DNA of 64,000 nt from Ferrovibrio terrae_B (lineage in GTDB: Bacteria; Pseudomonadota; Alphaproteobacteria; Ferrovibrionales; Ferrovibrionaceae). Under the pieces are notes generated by a model. It did not search any database, was not told where the DNA came from, and worked only from the letters and a program-made list of their open reading frames with translations. Below are positions 17,829-26,179 of this stretch, one piece after another (position 1 is the first letter of the stretch; the number at the start of each line of letters is the position of its first letter). A program made the translations under genes and the position numbers. The DNA is taken from positions 1-64,000 of the forward strand of contig NZ_CALRUC010000008.1 in assembly GCF_943371255.1 (NCBI RefSeq). Direction: 5' to 3'.

Positions 17829-18872
17829 TCAGTCGACGAATTTGTCCAGGCCCTTGCGACCCAGCCATTTCGACAACTCGTCGGCCACCGCCACGTTGTT
17901 GAGATCGGCAAAGGGGATATGCGAGTTACCCTTCAGGCCAGCCTCGGGCAGCAGCAGCACCTCGCAGTCGCCGCCATGCTTGTTGACGATGCCGCAGAAT
18001 GTTTTTGCTACTTCGGCCGAGGTTTTCCAGATCGGACGCGTGTCGGTGTAGTCGCCGAACACCATCTGGATCGGGAATTTGGTCAGCTTCATGAACTCGG
18101 TCAGCGGCACGGAATGCGGACCGTAAGGCGCTTTCGGCTGCGGCTCCGGACCTTCGCCGATGGGGAAGACGAAGCCCGGCGTCTCATAGGCGACGATGCC
18201 TTTCATGTTGCCGGTATTCGCCTTCAGCCCCGACAGCAGCGCGCGCCAGCCGCCCGCCGAATTGGTCAGTGCGACGACCGGGCCAATTCTGTCGATGGCC
18301 TGACCGCCGGCCTCGGCCTGCAGCAGGGCATTGTCCAGCGTGTCGTATTCGTCGTAGCGGGCGCGCGTCGCCTGGTTCCAGGCTTCCTTGTCAGCAGTGG
18401 GGAATTGCAGGCCCGGATGCCAGTTCGGATAGGTGGCGCCGAACCGCCAGGCGGCGAAATTGCGCTGGTCGAAATAGTCCGGCGTATAGGTGATCGGCTC
18501 GCAGCTCCAGTTGGCGCGGCCGACGCGCGGACCGTCCCACAGATAGACGGGATAGCCCTTGCGCAGGAACATGCTCTTGAAGCCCTCGCCGCCGTCCCAG
18601 CGGGTCTCCCACACCTTGGTGCTGGAGCTGTGCCACATGATCAGGCCGGTCTGGCGACGCTTCTGCGGAATGAAATATTCGACATAGCCGTGGTCGCAGG
18701 ACAGCGTCTCGTTGGGGTTCTTGGGGTTGGAAATCATCTTTCCCCCCACCTCATAGGCGCCGGTGGAGTCCAGGACGATGGGCGGTTTGGCCGAATTCCC
18801 CTGAGCGAAGGCCGTGTGACCGAGTCCGGCGAATACTGCAACGCCGGCAAGCAGCTGTTTCCAGCATGTCAT
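17829..18872 (-). CDS. Secreted alpha/beta-hydrolase (esterase/lipase-like)
   Basis: A 347-residue protein with a signal peptide (LLAGVAVFAGLGHTAFAQ, cleavage near residue 24). A probable nucleophile elbow is at ALTNSAGGW in the middle of the protein. The segment LRKGYPVYLWDGPRVGRANW and a late histidine (NSHIPFAD) fit an alpha/beta-hydrolase fold. The function is probably periplasmic esterase or lactonase activity on an incoming substrate. It is divergent from the IclR regulator, with a candidate operator between them. Confidence 0.72.
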   Translation of the reverse strand: MTCWKQLLAGVAVFAGLGHTAFAQGNSAKPPIVLDSTGAYEVGGKMISNPKNPNETLSCDHGYVEYFIPQKRRQTGLIMWHSSSTKVWETRWDGGEGFKSMFLRKGYPVYLWDGPRVGRANWSCEPITYTPDYFDQRNFAAWRFGATYPNWHPGLQFPTADKEAWNQATRARYDEYDTLDNALLQAEAGGQAIDRIGPVVALTNSAGGWRALLSGLKANTGNMKGIVAYETPGFVFPIGEGPEPQPKAPYGPHSVPLTEFMKLTKFPIQMVFGDYTDTRPIWKTSAEVAKTFCGIVNKHGGDCEVLLLPEAGLKGNSHIPFADLNNVAVADELSKWLGRKGLDKFVD

Positions 18873-18945
18873 GACTTGAGTCCTCCCGTTTTTATGTCGC
18901 AGACGCTACAGGCGAGGAGAGCGGAGCGGCACAGGAAGTTCCTCC

Positions 18946-18964
18946 CATTCCGCGATCCGGAATG
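18946..18964. promoter_or_regulatory. Candidate IclR operator between hydrolase and iclR-type gene
   Basis: CATTCCG-CGATC-CGGAATG is an inverted repeat with perfect 7-bp arms. Its 15-bp core (TTCCGC to CGGAA) has the same spacing as the sites at 13514 and 19839. It lies 65 bp before the regulator start and 74 bp before the hydrolase start. Confidence 0.55.
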
Positions 18965-19028
18965 CGCTTGCCTTGGCGAGGCGGGAGTTTCACAATACGA
19001 AATAACCAGCAGTTCTTGAGGAAACGCC

Positions 19029-19832
19029 ATGCCCCCGGCCGCAGCCCCGCTCCAAGATGGCCAGGTCCAATCGGTTACGCGCGCGCTCGATCTTTTACAG
19101 GCGCTGAACCGTCAGAAAGTCGCCTCTATCAAGCAGTTGCACGACACGACCGGTCTGCCCAAGCCGACCATCGTGCGTCTGCTCAAGACGCTCGCCGTTA
19201 AGGGGTATGTCGTCAATGATTCCCGACAGGGCGGGTATTCCGTGACCTCGCTGGTGCGCGCGCTCAGCTGTGGCTTCCATGGCGATCCGCTGGTGGTCGA
19301 GGCCGGGCGGGCCTGGGCGATCGATCTGACCCGCCAGTTCAAATGGCCAGTGGCTATCGCAGTGCTCGACAAGGATGCCGTGACGGTGCGTTTCAGCACC
19401 ATCCCCGACAGTCCCATCTCGCCATTCCATGGCACAGTGGGATCGCGGCTCAGTCTGGTGAAGCGCAGCCTAGGCCGAGCCTATCTTGCCTTCTGTCCCG
19501 CCACCGAGCGCAATATCCTGCTGCAGATTCTGGCATCATCAAAAGACCCCGAAGATGCACCGGCGCGCCGGCCGGCGGCATTACTCCGCAGCCTGCAGCC
19601 CACCCGCAATCAGGGATTTGCCGAGCGCGATCCGGCGGTCGAGCCTAAGTCCTCTTCCACGCTGGCAGTGCCGGTGATGGATGGCGAGCGTGTACTGGCT
19701 ACATTGGGACTGACCTATTTCACCTCGGCAATGAAGCGTGCCCAGGCCGTGGAACTCTACGTGCCGCATTTGCGGGCTGCGGCGGAGAATATCGCACGCA
19801 GTGTCAGCCGGTTGGGGATGGATATCCCGTAA
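19029..19832 (+). CDS. IclR-family transcriptional regulator
   Basis: A 267-residue IclR regulator. A winged HTH covers about residues 12-70 (ALDLLQALNRQ, TGLPKPTIVRLLKTL), followed by a GAF-like effector domain (residues 85-260). GAGGAAACGCC precedes the ATG. It is flanked by a divergent hydrolase and a co-directional catabolic operon. Similar palindromes stand in front of those units and of the BKACE operon, so it probably controls all three. Confidence 0.9.
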   Translation: MPPAAAPLQDGQVQSVTRALDLLQALNRQKVASIKQLHDTTGLPKPTIVRLLKTLAVKGYVVNDSRQGGYSVTSLVRALSCGFHGDPLVVEAGRAWAIDLTRQFKWPVAIAVLDKDAVTVRFSTIPDSPISPFHGTVGSRLSLVKRSLGRAYLAFCPATERNILLQILASSKDPEDAPARRPAALLRSLQPTRNQGFAERDPAVEPKSSSTLAVPVMDGERVLATLGLTYFTSAMKRAQAVELYVPHLRAAAENIARSVSRLGMDIP

Positions 19833-19838
19833 ACTCCG

Positions 19839-19853
19839 TTCCGCTATGCGAAA
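19839..19853. promoter_or_regulatory. Candidate IclR operator upstream of the cupin/aldolase operon
   Basis: TTCCGCTATGCGAAA is an imperfect 15-bp palindrome (five of six arm pairs) with the same TTCCGC start and length as the other two candidate sites. It lies directly after the regulator gene and 85 bp before the next operon. Confidence 0.4.
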
Positions 19854-19937
19854 CGCGGATGGAAACTTCGTCACGCCTCCCTGTGTCTTCCCTATGATCC
19901 GGTTCACCAAACCGGCGAATGACGAGGGAGGCGCGCC

Positions 19938-20840
19938 ATGTACCATTCCAATGATCCGCGCGCGAGTCTGGCCGCCAAGCCGGCCGGGGCGTCTACGTCC
20001 GTCACGGCCTATGGCGGCTGCGAATATGTACGCTTCTATCAGGAGCCGCAGCAGGATGAGGCAGAGGGCAAGGCCTGGTATGCGCGCGGTCAGAATTTCT
20101 TGATCGTCATCACCGATCCAGTCGCGGGTGCTGTGCTGGCCCGTGATGCGCAGCCGGACGAATATGCGGTCATCCTGGATGATCCGAAGATCGAGGTGGA
20201 GATCACCACGAAAGATGGCACGCAGACGGTAAAGGGCGGCTCGCTGGCCTTCGTGCCGCCCGGAAAGTCGAGCGTGAAGGTGCTGAAGCCCGGCCGCATA
20301 GTGCGCATGTTCACCACGCAATCGGCTGACCTGGTGGCAAAATGCGTCAATGGTGCGTCCTATGCCGAGCCAAAGCCGGCGGTGACGCTGGCCAAGCCCT
20401 GGCCAACACCGAAAGACGGACTGAAGCTGCGCGTCTATTCTCTTGATGTGCCACCGGAGAAGGGCCGTTTTGGTCGTATCTGGCGTTGCACGACCCTGAT
20501 GGTGAATTACATCGATCCGCGGCAGGGTCCGCGTGACCCGACCACGCTGTCGCCGCACCATCACGACGATTTCGAGCAGGGCTCGCTTGCGCTGGAAGGC
20601 GAGTTTGTCCACCACATCCGCTGGCCGTGGACGCCAAACAAGCATATCTGGCGCGACGATCAGCATGAGCTGTGCGGCAGTCCGTCTATTGCTGTGATCC
20701 CGCCACCCTCGGTGCATACCACGGAAGCCGTCGGCAAAGGTCTGAACCAGCTGGTCGACCTGTTCTGTCCGCCGCGCATGGACTTCTCGTTGAAGCCCGG
20801 TTGGGTGCTGAACGCCGACGATTACCCGATGCCCGAGTGA
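19938..20840 (+). CDS. Cupin-fold protein of unknown function
   Basis: A 300-residue protein with two cupin-like halves. The C-terminal half has a metal-site-like cluster (SPHHHDDFEQGSLALEGEF, later PPSVHTTEA), matching the H-H-E-H pattern of RmlC-type cupins. No specific enzyme family is recognised; an isomerase, lyase or dioxygenase is possible. A good ribosome site (GAGGGAGG) lies upstream. It heads an operon with an HpcH/HpaI aldolase, a flavin reductase and a DUF6282 hydrolase. Confidence 0.7.
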   Translation: MYHSNDPRASLAAKPAGASTSVTAYGGCEYVRFYQEPQQDEAEGKAWYARGQNFLIVITDPVAGAVLARDAQPDEYAVILDDPKIEVEITTKDGTQTVKGGSLAFVPPGKSSVKVLKPGRIVRMFTTQSADLVAKCVNGASYAEPKPAVTLAKPWPTPKDGLKLRVYSLDVPPEKGRFGRIWRCTTLMVNYIDPRQGPRDPTTLSPHHHDDFEQGSLALEGEFVHHIRWPWTPNKHIWRDDQHELCGSPSIAVIPPPSVHTTEAVGKGLNQLVDLFCPPRMDFSLKPGWVLNADDYPMPE

Positions 20841-20845
20841 GTGAA

Positions 20846-21607
20846 ATGACAGAACCGCGCTTTTTCCGGCAGCGGATGCTGGCTGGCGATAAACTGGTCG
20901 GCACTTTCCTCAAAACGCCAACCAGCCATGCCACCGAGATTGTCGCGGCACTTGGTTTCGATTTCGTGGTGATTGACCAGGAACATTCGCCCTTCGACCG
21001 CACCACCACTGATATCGCCTTGCTGGCAGCGCGCGGCTGCAATATCCCGGCGTTGGTGCGGGTCTCCGGCCCGGATGCGATCCTGTCGGTGCTCGATTGC
21101 GGCGCCACGGGCATGTTGATCCCACATGTGCACAGCGCAGCCTATGCGCGTGAGGTGGCGGCACTGTGCCGATATAAGCTCGGTCGTGGTTTTGCTACCA
21201 GTACACGCGCTGGCGGCTATACCGCCGTGCCGATGTGGCAACATATCCGTGCTTCCGATGAAACCGTCACCGTTGTCGCCCAGATCGAAGACCCCACGGC
21301 GCTCGACGAGATCGACGCCATTGCGGCCGTCGAGGGGATCGACTCTCTGTTCATTGGCCGGGGTGACCTGACGGCGGCTTTCGGTGATGAGACACCCAAT
21401 CCACCGGCCGTGCGCGTAGCCGTTGAGAAAATCATAGCGGCAGCACGTAAGGCCAACAAACCGGTCAGTGTCTATGTAGGCAGCCGGCCCGATGCGGAAT
21501 GGCTGAAGGACCAGGGGGCGACCGCTTTCGTTTTCAATTCGGATCAGGGCTTTCTGCGCCAGGCAGCCATGAAAGGCCTTGCCGAGATGCGCGAAACCCT
21601 CGGCTGA
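20846..21607 (+). CDS. HpcH/HpaI-family aldolase/citrate lyase-type protein
   Basis: A 253-residue TIM-barrel class II aldolase. It contains FVVIDQEHSPFD (about residues 33-44), the metal-ligand region QIEDPTALDEIDAI, and GRGDLTAAFG. The family cleaves or forms 2-keto-4-hydroxy acids to pyruvate plus an aldehyde. The start at 20846 is five bases after the cupin stop, so the two are coupled. Together with the BKACE operon's ALDH it could complete a pathway for a keto-acid chain, which is an inference. Confidence 0.87.
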   Translation: MTEPRFFRQRMLAGDKLVGTFLKTPTSHATEIVAALGFDFVVIDQEHSPFDRTTTDIALLAARGCNIPALVRVSGPDAILSVLDCGATGMLIPHVHSAAYAREVAALCRYKLGRGFATSTRAGGYTAVPMWQHIRASDETVTVVAQIEDPTALDEIDAIAAVEGIDSLFIGRGDLTAAFGDETPNPPAVRVAVEKIIAAARKANKPVSVYVGSRPDAEWLKDQGATAFVFNSDQGFLRQAAMKGLAEMRETLG

Positions 21608-21612
21608 CAGCC

Positions 21613-22257
21613 ATGCAGGAAATCCGCTCTGCCGATCTGACAGGAGAGGCGGCCTACAAGCTGCTCTGCGGCATTGTCGTGCCGCGGCCGGTTGCCTGGG
21701 TCAGTACCAGGTCAGTCACTGGCGTTTCAAATCTGGCACCGTTCAGCTGCTTCACTTTCGTTTCGCATACTCCACCGATGCTGGGTATCAGCATTGGCCG
21801 GCGACCGAATGGACTGAAGGATACCGCGCGCAATATCCATGAAACGCGCGAATTCGTCGTCCATATCAGTGATGAAACCCTACTTGATCTGCTGCATCGC
21901 AGTGGCGCGGAGTTTCCGCCTGAGGTCAGCGAAGCCGACATGCTGGGACTCGAACTGGTTCCTAGCAAGCTGGTGGAACCATTGCGTGTGGCAAAGGCGC
22001 CGATTGCCATGGAATGCCGGCTGCACAGGGTGATCGATTTCGGCAATAACCAGTTTTTTGTTGGCGAGGTTGATCTGTTCCATATCCGCAAGGGCCTCGG
22101 CATCGACAACAAGATCGATGCCGGACGGCTGCGACCTGTCGCGCGGCTGGGCGGGCCGAACTATTCGACGCTGGGGCAGATCATCGGCATGCCACCGCAG
22201 CCAGAACAGTCCAGTTCAGAAAATACAGCGCAGAAAAGCGCCGTCAGCTGGGGCTAG
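21613..22257 (+). CDS. Flavin reductase-like (FMN-binding split barrel) protein
   Basis: A 214-residue protein of the flavin-reductase-like/FMN-binding domain. Landmarks are VVPRPVAWVSTRSVTGVSNLAP and LGISIGRRPNGLKDTARNI. Members reduce or bind FMN, sometimes serving a monooxygenase. None is adjacent, so a partner encoded elsewhere, or a direct role as an oxidoreductase, is equally possible. It starts five bases after the aldolase stop. Confidence 0.84.
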   Translation: MQEIRSADLTGEAAYKLLCGIVVPRPVAWVSTRSVTGVSNLAPFSCFTFVSHTPPMLGISIGRRPNGLKDTARNIHETREFVVHISDETLLDLLHRSGAEFPPEVSEADMLGLELVPSKLVEPLRVAKAPIAMECRLHRVIDFGNNQFFVGEVDLFHIRKGLGIDNKIDAGRLRPVARLGGPNYSTLGQIIGMPPQPEQSSSENTAQKSAVSWG

Positions 22258-22284
22258 TAACCATCAACATCAGGAGACACGGCG

Positions 22285-23256
22285 ATGACCGATCCCATTC
22301 TCATGTTTTCTAAGACCGTTGAGGAATATTCCGATGTGCCGGATGCGGTGATCGACAATATCCTGCGCGGTGCCGTGGACCTGCATTGCCACAGCGGCCC
22401 GTCCGTGATGCCGCGCTCGCTCAACCATCTGCAGGCCATCCTGGAAGCGCAGGAGGCCGGCATGCACGCGGTGCTGTTCAAGGATCACTACTATTCTGTA
22501 ACGCCGGTGGCCAAGCTGCTGGAAGAGATGATGCCCGATCTGCGGATCAACCTGCTGACCGGTGTGGCACTTAACAACACGGTCGGCGGGCTGAATATCT
22601 ACGCGGTCGATCACATGCTTAAGCTTGGCGGGCATATCGTCTGGATGCCGACCTTCAGTGCCGCCAATCATCTACGCCACGGCCACCGGCATGTCATCCT
22701 GCCAACCAAGGAGCAGATGCTGAAGCCCACCGGCCTGTCGGTGGTCGATGACAAGGGCGACCTGAAGGAAGAAGTCAAGCCGATCCTCGACATCATTGCG
22801 GAGGCCGATGCCGTGCTGTCGGCCGGCCATCTGCATATCAGCGAGATCTGGCCATTATTTGATGAGGCGAAGAAGCGTGGCGTGAAGCGCCTGCTGGTTA
22901 ATCATCCGACCTTCGTAATAGACGCCACGCTGCGCGACATCAAAGAGCTCGTCGACATGGGTGCCTATATCGAGCATTCCTTCTGCATGTTCATCAATGA
23001 GACCTACAACAAGAAATTCACCGGTAAACAGCTCAAGCAGCTGATCGAAGCGGCCGGTGTTGATCGCACAATCCTGGGTTCCGATCTTGGTCAGGCCAAG
23101 AACCCGCATCCAGTTGCTGGTTTCCGGGCCGTGATCCGGCTCTGCCTGGGGTTGGGTTATAGCGAGACAGAAATCCGCAAGATGATCGGCTTGAATGCCT
23201 GTCATCTGATGGGCTTGCAAGAACTAGAATTGCGAGGCGTGGATGCAGCCAAGTAA
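22285..23256 (+). CDS. DUF6282-type metal-dependent hydrolase
   Basis: A 323-residue protein with an amidohydrolase-like start (AVDLHCHSGPSVMPRS, about residues 30-45) and additional histidines in LFKDHYYS, SAGHLHISE, LLVNHPTF and the LGSDLGQ segment. This matches the metal-dependent TIM-barrel hydrolases annotated as DUF6282. A strong ribosome site (CAGGAGAC) precedes the ATG. It is the last gene of the cupin/aldolase operon. The reaction is unknown; lactone or amide hydrolysis is likely from the fold. Confidence 0.75.
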   Translation: MTDPILMFSKTVEEYSDVPDAVIDNILRGAVDLHCHSGPSVMPRSLNHLQAILEAQEAGMHAVLFKDHYYSVTPVAKLLEEMMPDLRINLLTGVALNNTVGGLNIYAVDHMLKLGGHIVWMPTFSAANHLRHGHRHVILPTKEQMLKPTGLSVVDDKGDLKEEVKPILDIIAEADAVLSAGHLHISEIWPLFDEAKKRGVKRLLVNHPTFVIDATLRDIKELVDMGAYIEHSFCMFINETYNKKFTGKQLKQLIEAAGVDRTILGSDLGQAKNPHPVAGFRAVIRLCLGLGYSETEIRKMIGLNACHLMGLQELELRGVDAAK

Positions 23257-23353
23257 AGAGGTGGAGCATCCAGGCGTGACATGAAGATCGTGACGCCGGA
23301 CTATGCTTAGCCGGCCGAGGATGCACGTTCGGAAGGTGCAGTATTTTCCCGCA

Positions 23354-23382
23354 TTGTCCAAAAATGCCCCACGATATTTTTC
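23354..23382 (+). repeat. Dispersed intergenic motif, copy in the 23.3-kb gap
   Basis: TTGTCCAAAAATGCCCCACG followed by ATATTTTTC aligns over its full length with the copies at 13465 and 45061. The preceding CGCATTG is shared with the copy at 35284. Confidence 0.5.
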
Positions 23383-23785
23383 CAGTGCGATTGATATCGG
23401 AAAATGGCCGGCCTGATTGTTCAGGCGGACCACTCCGAAAGGTATTATGGAGTGCTGAATAGAGTGGCGGCAAGTTGGCTATGGGGCAGTCGGGGATACG
23501 TCTCCACTCCCAACGATTTGGACTAGGGATGAGACCTTCAGACCACACCGAAACTGAGGCCTCGGCTCAGCAATGGAGTGGTGCGAAAGGATCTGGTAGT
23601 GACATCCTGACATGGTGCGCGCCATGCATATTTGTTGAATGCGATTGACGCCGTGGAAACTTGGGACGGCAAGATATTTGCCACACTGGACATGCAGTTG
23701 AAGACCGTGTGACCGGTCAGCACGATCTGCCGGGTCATACCCGGCCGGGCGATCCACTGTGGAAAATCATCCACGGCGGTGGTAC

Positions 23786-23797
23786 ATTGCATCCAAT
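23786..23797. promoter_or_regulatory. Candidate GntR operator in the gntR-type promoter
   Basis: ATTG-CATC-CAAT is a 12-bp palindrome placed between the -35 and -10 positions of the GntR promoter. The identical 12 bases occur at 25959-25970, and a one-mismatch version occurs at 26160-26171. Confidence 0.6.
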
Positions 23798-23802
23798 TTC
23801 AG

Positions 23803-23808
23803 TATAAT
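23803..23808 (+). promoter_or_regulatory. -10 element (TATAAT) of the GntR gene
   Basis: A perfect TATAAT lies only 10 bases before the ATG at 23819. Transcription would begin within about four bases of the start codon, so the message may be leaderless; no purine-rich ribosome site is present. The -35 is weak (GGTACA at 23781). Confidence 0.5.
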
Positions 23809-23818
23809 ATGCATACAA

Positions 23819-24529
23819 ATGTTGACCACCGATTCCGCAGCTGACGCCACGATCCGACACCGCATCCTGCAGGCCATCTTCGAACGGCGTCTGCCGCCTG
23901 GCGAGAAGCTGACGGAGGAACGGCTTGCGGAGCTGTTCAGCGTCAGCCGCACGATCGTGCGTCATGCGTTGGCCCGCCTGGCGCAAGATGGGATCGTGAT
24001 CCAGCGGCGCAATCACGGTGCGACTGTGGCAGCACCGACCCGTCCGGAAACACGCCAGTTCCTGGCCGTGCGTCGTATGGTTGAGCCTGCCATCGTGATG
24101 CAGCTTGCCGGTATGCTGAATGCGCAGGATGTCAGTCGCCTGCGAGACCATCTGGCGGCCGAGAACGCTGCTCGCACGACCGGTGACCGGCCGACGCTGG
24201 TGCGCCTGACCGGAGAATTCCATCTGCTGCTGGCCGAACTGACGCAGAATAATGTGCTGACCCGGCTGCTTACCGAGCTGCAGGCGCTGACCTGCCTGGC
24301 GATCTTGCTGTATGCCAAGGGCGAACACGAAGCCTGCCCGCCCGACGAGCATAGCCAGATCGTCGCCGCCATCATTGCCGGCGAGGGCAAGCAGGGTGCT
24401 GCTCTGATGCTGAAGCATCTTGATCATGTCGAGGCGGAGATGGATCTCAGTGAGCCGGTTGCACGCAGTGTCGACTTGGCCGAGGCCCTGGGTATCCGGC
24501 CACGCAAAACCGGCGTGGCTAAAGGCTGA
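23819..24529 (+). CDS. GntR-family regulator (FadR/FCD subfamily)
   Basis: A 236-residue GntR regulator. An N-terminal winged HTH covers about residues 8-72 (LPPGEKLTEERLAELFSVSR) and an FCD-type ligand domain about 80-215. The ATG at 23819 is chosen by the start of the domain; upstream in-frame starts would add about 20 unrelated residues. It probably represses itself, the amidase at 24596-25969 and the ABC operon at 26180, because matching ATTG-N4-CAAT palindromes sit at all three starts. Confidence 0.88.
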   Translation: MLTTDSAADATIRHRILQAIFERRLPPGEKLTEERLAELFSVSRTIVRHALARLAQDGIVIQRRNHGATVAAPTRPETRQFLAVRRMVEPAIVMQLAGMLNAQDVSRLRDHLAAENAARTTGDRPTLVRLTGEFHLLLAELTQNNVLTRLLTELQALTCLAILLYAKGEHEACPPDEHSQIVAAIIAGEGKQGAALMLKHLDHVEAEMDLSEPVARSVDLAEALGIRPRKTGVAKG

Positions 24530-24595
24530 ATAGCCGACCGCTGTCGTGCAGCGGTGTCTTGTCGATCCGCAGCCGGTCGAGCATGCCGAGACGGA

Positions 24596-25969
24596 TCATC
24601 CGAAATTCTCCATGAAAAGCGGCGGTGGCCGGAAGCCGAAAGCCGCGTGGCTTTCGAGTTCGGCGGCGAAGGCGAGAAGGCTTCGGTCGCGACCCGGTGC
24701 GGCGACCAGTTGCAGGCCGATGGGCAGCGTTTCCCCCGGTGGCCAGTAGGGCAGGGAGAGGGCCGGGCAGCCGGTCAGCGTGATGATGGCGGTGATGGCC
24801 AGATAGTCGATCACGCTGTCGAGCGGGCGGCCGTCGATCTCGCGGACTTCGCCGCCATCGGCCGCGAAGGGCAGGATGGCGGCGCTGGGTGTGATCAGGA
24901 TGTCGCAATCATCGAAAAAGGCAATGAAGCGCCGGTAGAGAACAGTGCGGTCGGCTTCAGCTTGCAGATAGGCGGCGGCGGTCAGGCCGTCGCCGCGGCC
25001 GATATTCCAGCACACAGTCGGCGAGAGCAGGTCGCCATGGCGCTCGCGCAGTGGCGACAGGTTGCTGTGGATATGTGCCGCGCGCAGCGTGGCGAAACTC
25101 GTCATTGCGCCGGTGCAGTCGGGATGCGCCTGGGTCGGGGCCCAGCCGGCCTGTCGTATCGCCGCGCCGGCGGCAGCGAAACGCTCGGCCATCGCTTGCG
25201 ATATCGGCGCTGTGCCCAGATCGCTCGAACAGGCAATACGTCGCGTGGGTGCCGCTGTGCCTGATGGCAGGCGCAGTGAGGCCGGATCGCGCGCATCCGG
25301 TCCGGCCAGGCTGTCATACAGCAGGGCGGCATCGCGCACGCTGCGGGTCAGAAAGCCGACCGTCGGCATCGCATCCCAGGCCAGCCGGCGCGTCGTTGAG
25401 GGGAGATGGCCGGCGCTGGGCCGGAAACCGATTACGCCGCAGAAGGCGGCCGGCGTGCGCACCGATCCACCGAAATCGGTGCCGAGGGCCGCAGGCACGA
25501 AACCGGCGGCGACGGCGGCCGCCGAGCCGCCGCTCGACCCGCCGGAACTGAGCGACAGGTCGTAGGGATTGGCGGTGGAGGGGCAGAGTGCATTGGCACA
25601 GAGTGCGCCGAAGCCGAATTCCGGCGTGTTGGTTTTGCCCAGGATGACCGCGCCGGCGGTGCGGGCGCGGGCGACGATGATGTCGTCCTGTTCGGGAATA
25701 TGATCGCGATGGATGAGCGAGCCGTAGGTGGTGCGCAGCCCGGCTGTGTCGATCAGGTCCTTGACCGCCAGGGGCAGGCCGAACAGCGGGCGGTTCCGCC
25801 GGCCTTCCGCATCCAGTTGCATCGCCTCCCGGCCGGCAGACCCCGACAGCGTGATGAAAGCATGCAGCGACGGATTGCCGGCTGCCACGCGGCGCAGGCT
25901 ATCGGCCGTGGCGATGTCAGCGCTTTGCCGCCCTTCGGCGATGTCGGTTAACAGGGAGATTGCATCCAA
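24596..25969 (-). CDS. Amidase signature family protein
   Basis: A 457-residue amidase with the complete Ser-Ser-Lys system: lysine in AVKDLIDT, first serine in SSGGSSGGSAAAVAAG, nucleophile region in TDFGGSVRTPAAFCG. Related enzymes hydrolyse allophanate, carbamoyl or aryl amides. The start appears to be TTG at 25969, after GGAGAG. It lies within the candidate GntR operator, so repressor binding would cover the initiation region. It is divergent from the ABC importer across 210 bp. Confidence 0.88.
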   Translation of the reverse strand: MDAISLLTDIAEGRQSADIATADSLRRVAAGNPSLHAFITLSGSAGREAMQLDAEGRRNRPLFGLPLAVKDLIDTAGLRTTYGSLIHRDHIPEQDDIIVARARTAGAVILGKTNTPEFGFGALCANALCPSTANPYDLSLSSGGSSGGSAAAVAAGFVPAALGTDFGGSVRTPAAFCGVIGFRPSAGHLPSTTRRLAWDAMPTVGFLTRSVRDAALLYDSLAGPDARDPASLRLPSGTAAPTRRIACSSDLGTAPISQAMAERFAAAGAAIRQAGWAPTQAHPDCTGAMTSFATLRAAHIHSNLSPLRERHGDLLSPTVCWNIGRGDGLTAAAYLQAEADRTVLYRRFIAFFDDCDILITPSAAILPFAADGGEVREIDGRPLDSVIDYLAITAIITLTGCPALSLPYWPPGETLPIGLQLVAAPGRDRSLLAFAAELESHAAFGFRPPPLFMENFG

Positions 25970-25970
25970 T
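25959..25970. promoter_or_regulatory. Candidate GntR operator at the amidase start
   Basis: ATTG-CATC-CAAT, identical in all 12 bases to the site in the GntR promoter, overlaps the TTG start codon of the minus-strand amidase. Confidence 0.55.
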
Positions 25971-26159
25971 CGTCTCTCCGACCTGCCGCGAAATGCATCG
26001 CGGCTCTCGTGTATTGCCTAAAAACTCACCGCCACATCCAGGGCTCGGTAAACTCTGAAAACCGCGCGAAATCGATTCTTTTAGGCAAAACAACTGCCTG
26101 TTCCAGGGTTCTGGAAATGGTACGCATCTTGCTAGAGCTTGTAAACAATAAGATCAAAC

Positions 26160-26171
26160 ATTGGATACAAT
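26160..26171. promoter_or_regulatory. Candidate GntR operator before the ABC importer operon
   Basis: ATTG-GATA-CAAT differs at one base from the reverse complement of the two other sites. It ends eight bases before the ATG of the ATP-binding subunit. Confidence 0.5.
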
Positions 26172-26179
26172 GATCCGAT

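Larger units (their letters stand above)
23257..23818. other. Gene-poor gap with intergenic motif and GntR promoter
   Basis: No convincing gene is seen in 562 bp. Contents: a good copy of the dispersed motif (23354-23382), a short segment around 23490-23511 resembling one at 35318, and at the right end the promoter and candidate operator of the GntR gene. Confidence 0.55.

Noticed and set aside
23479..23757. Small open frames in the 23.3-kb gap
   Set aside because: No ribosome site, no recognisable domain, and composition like random translation.
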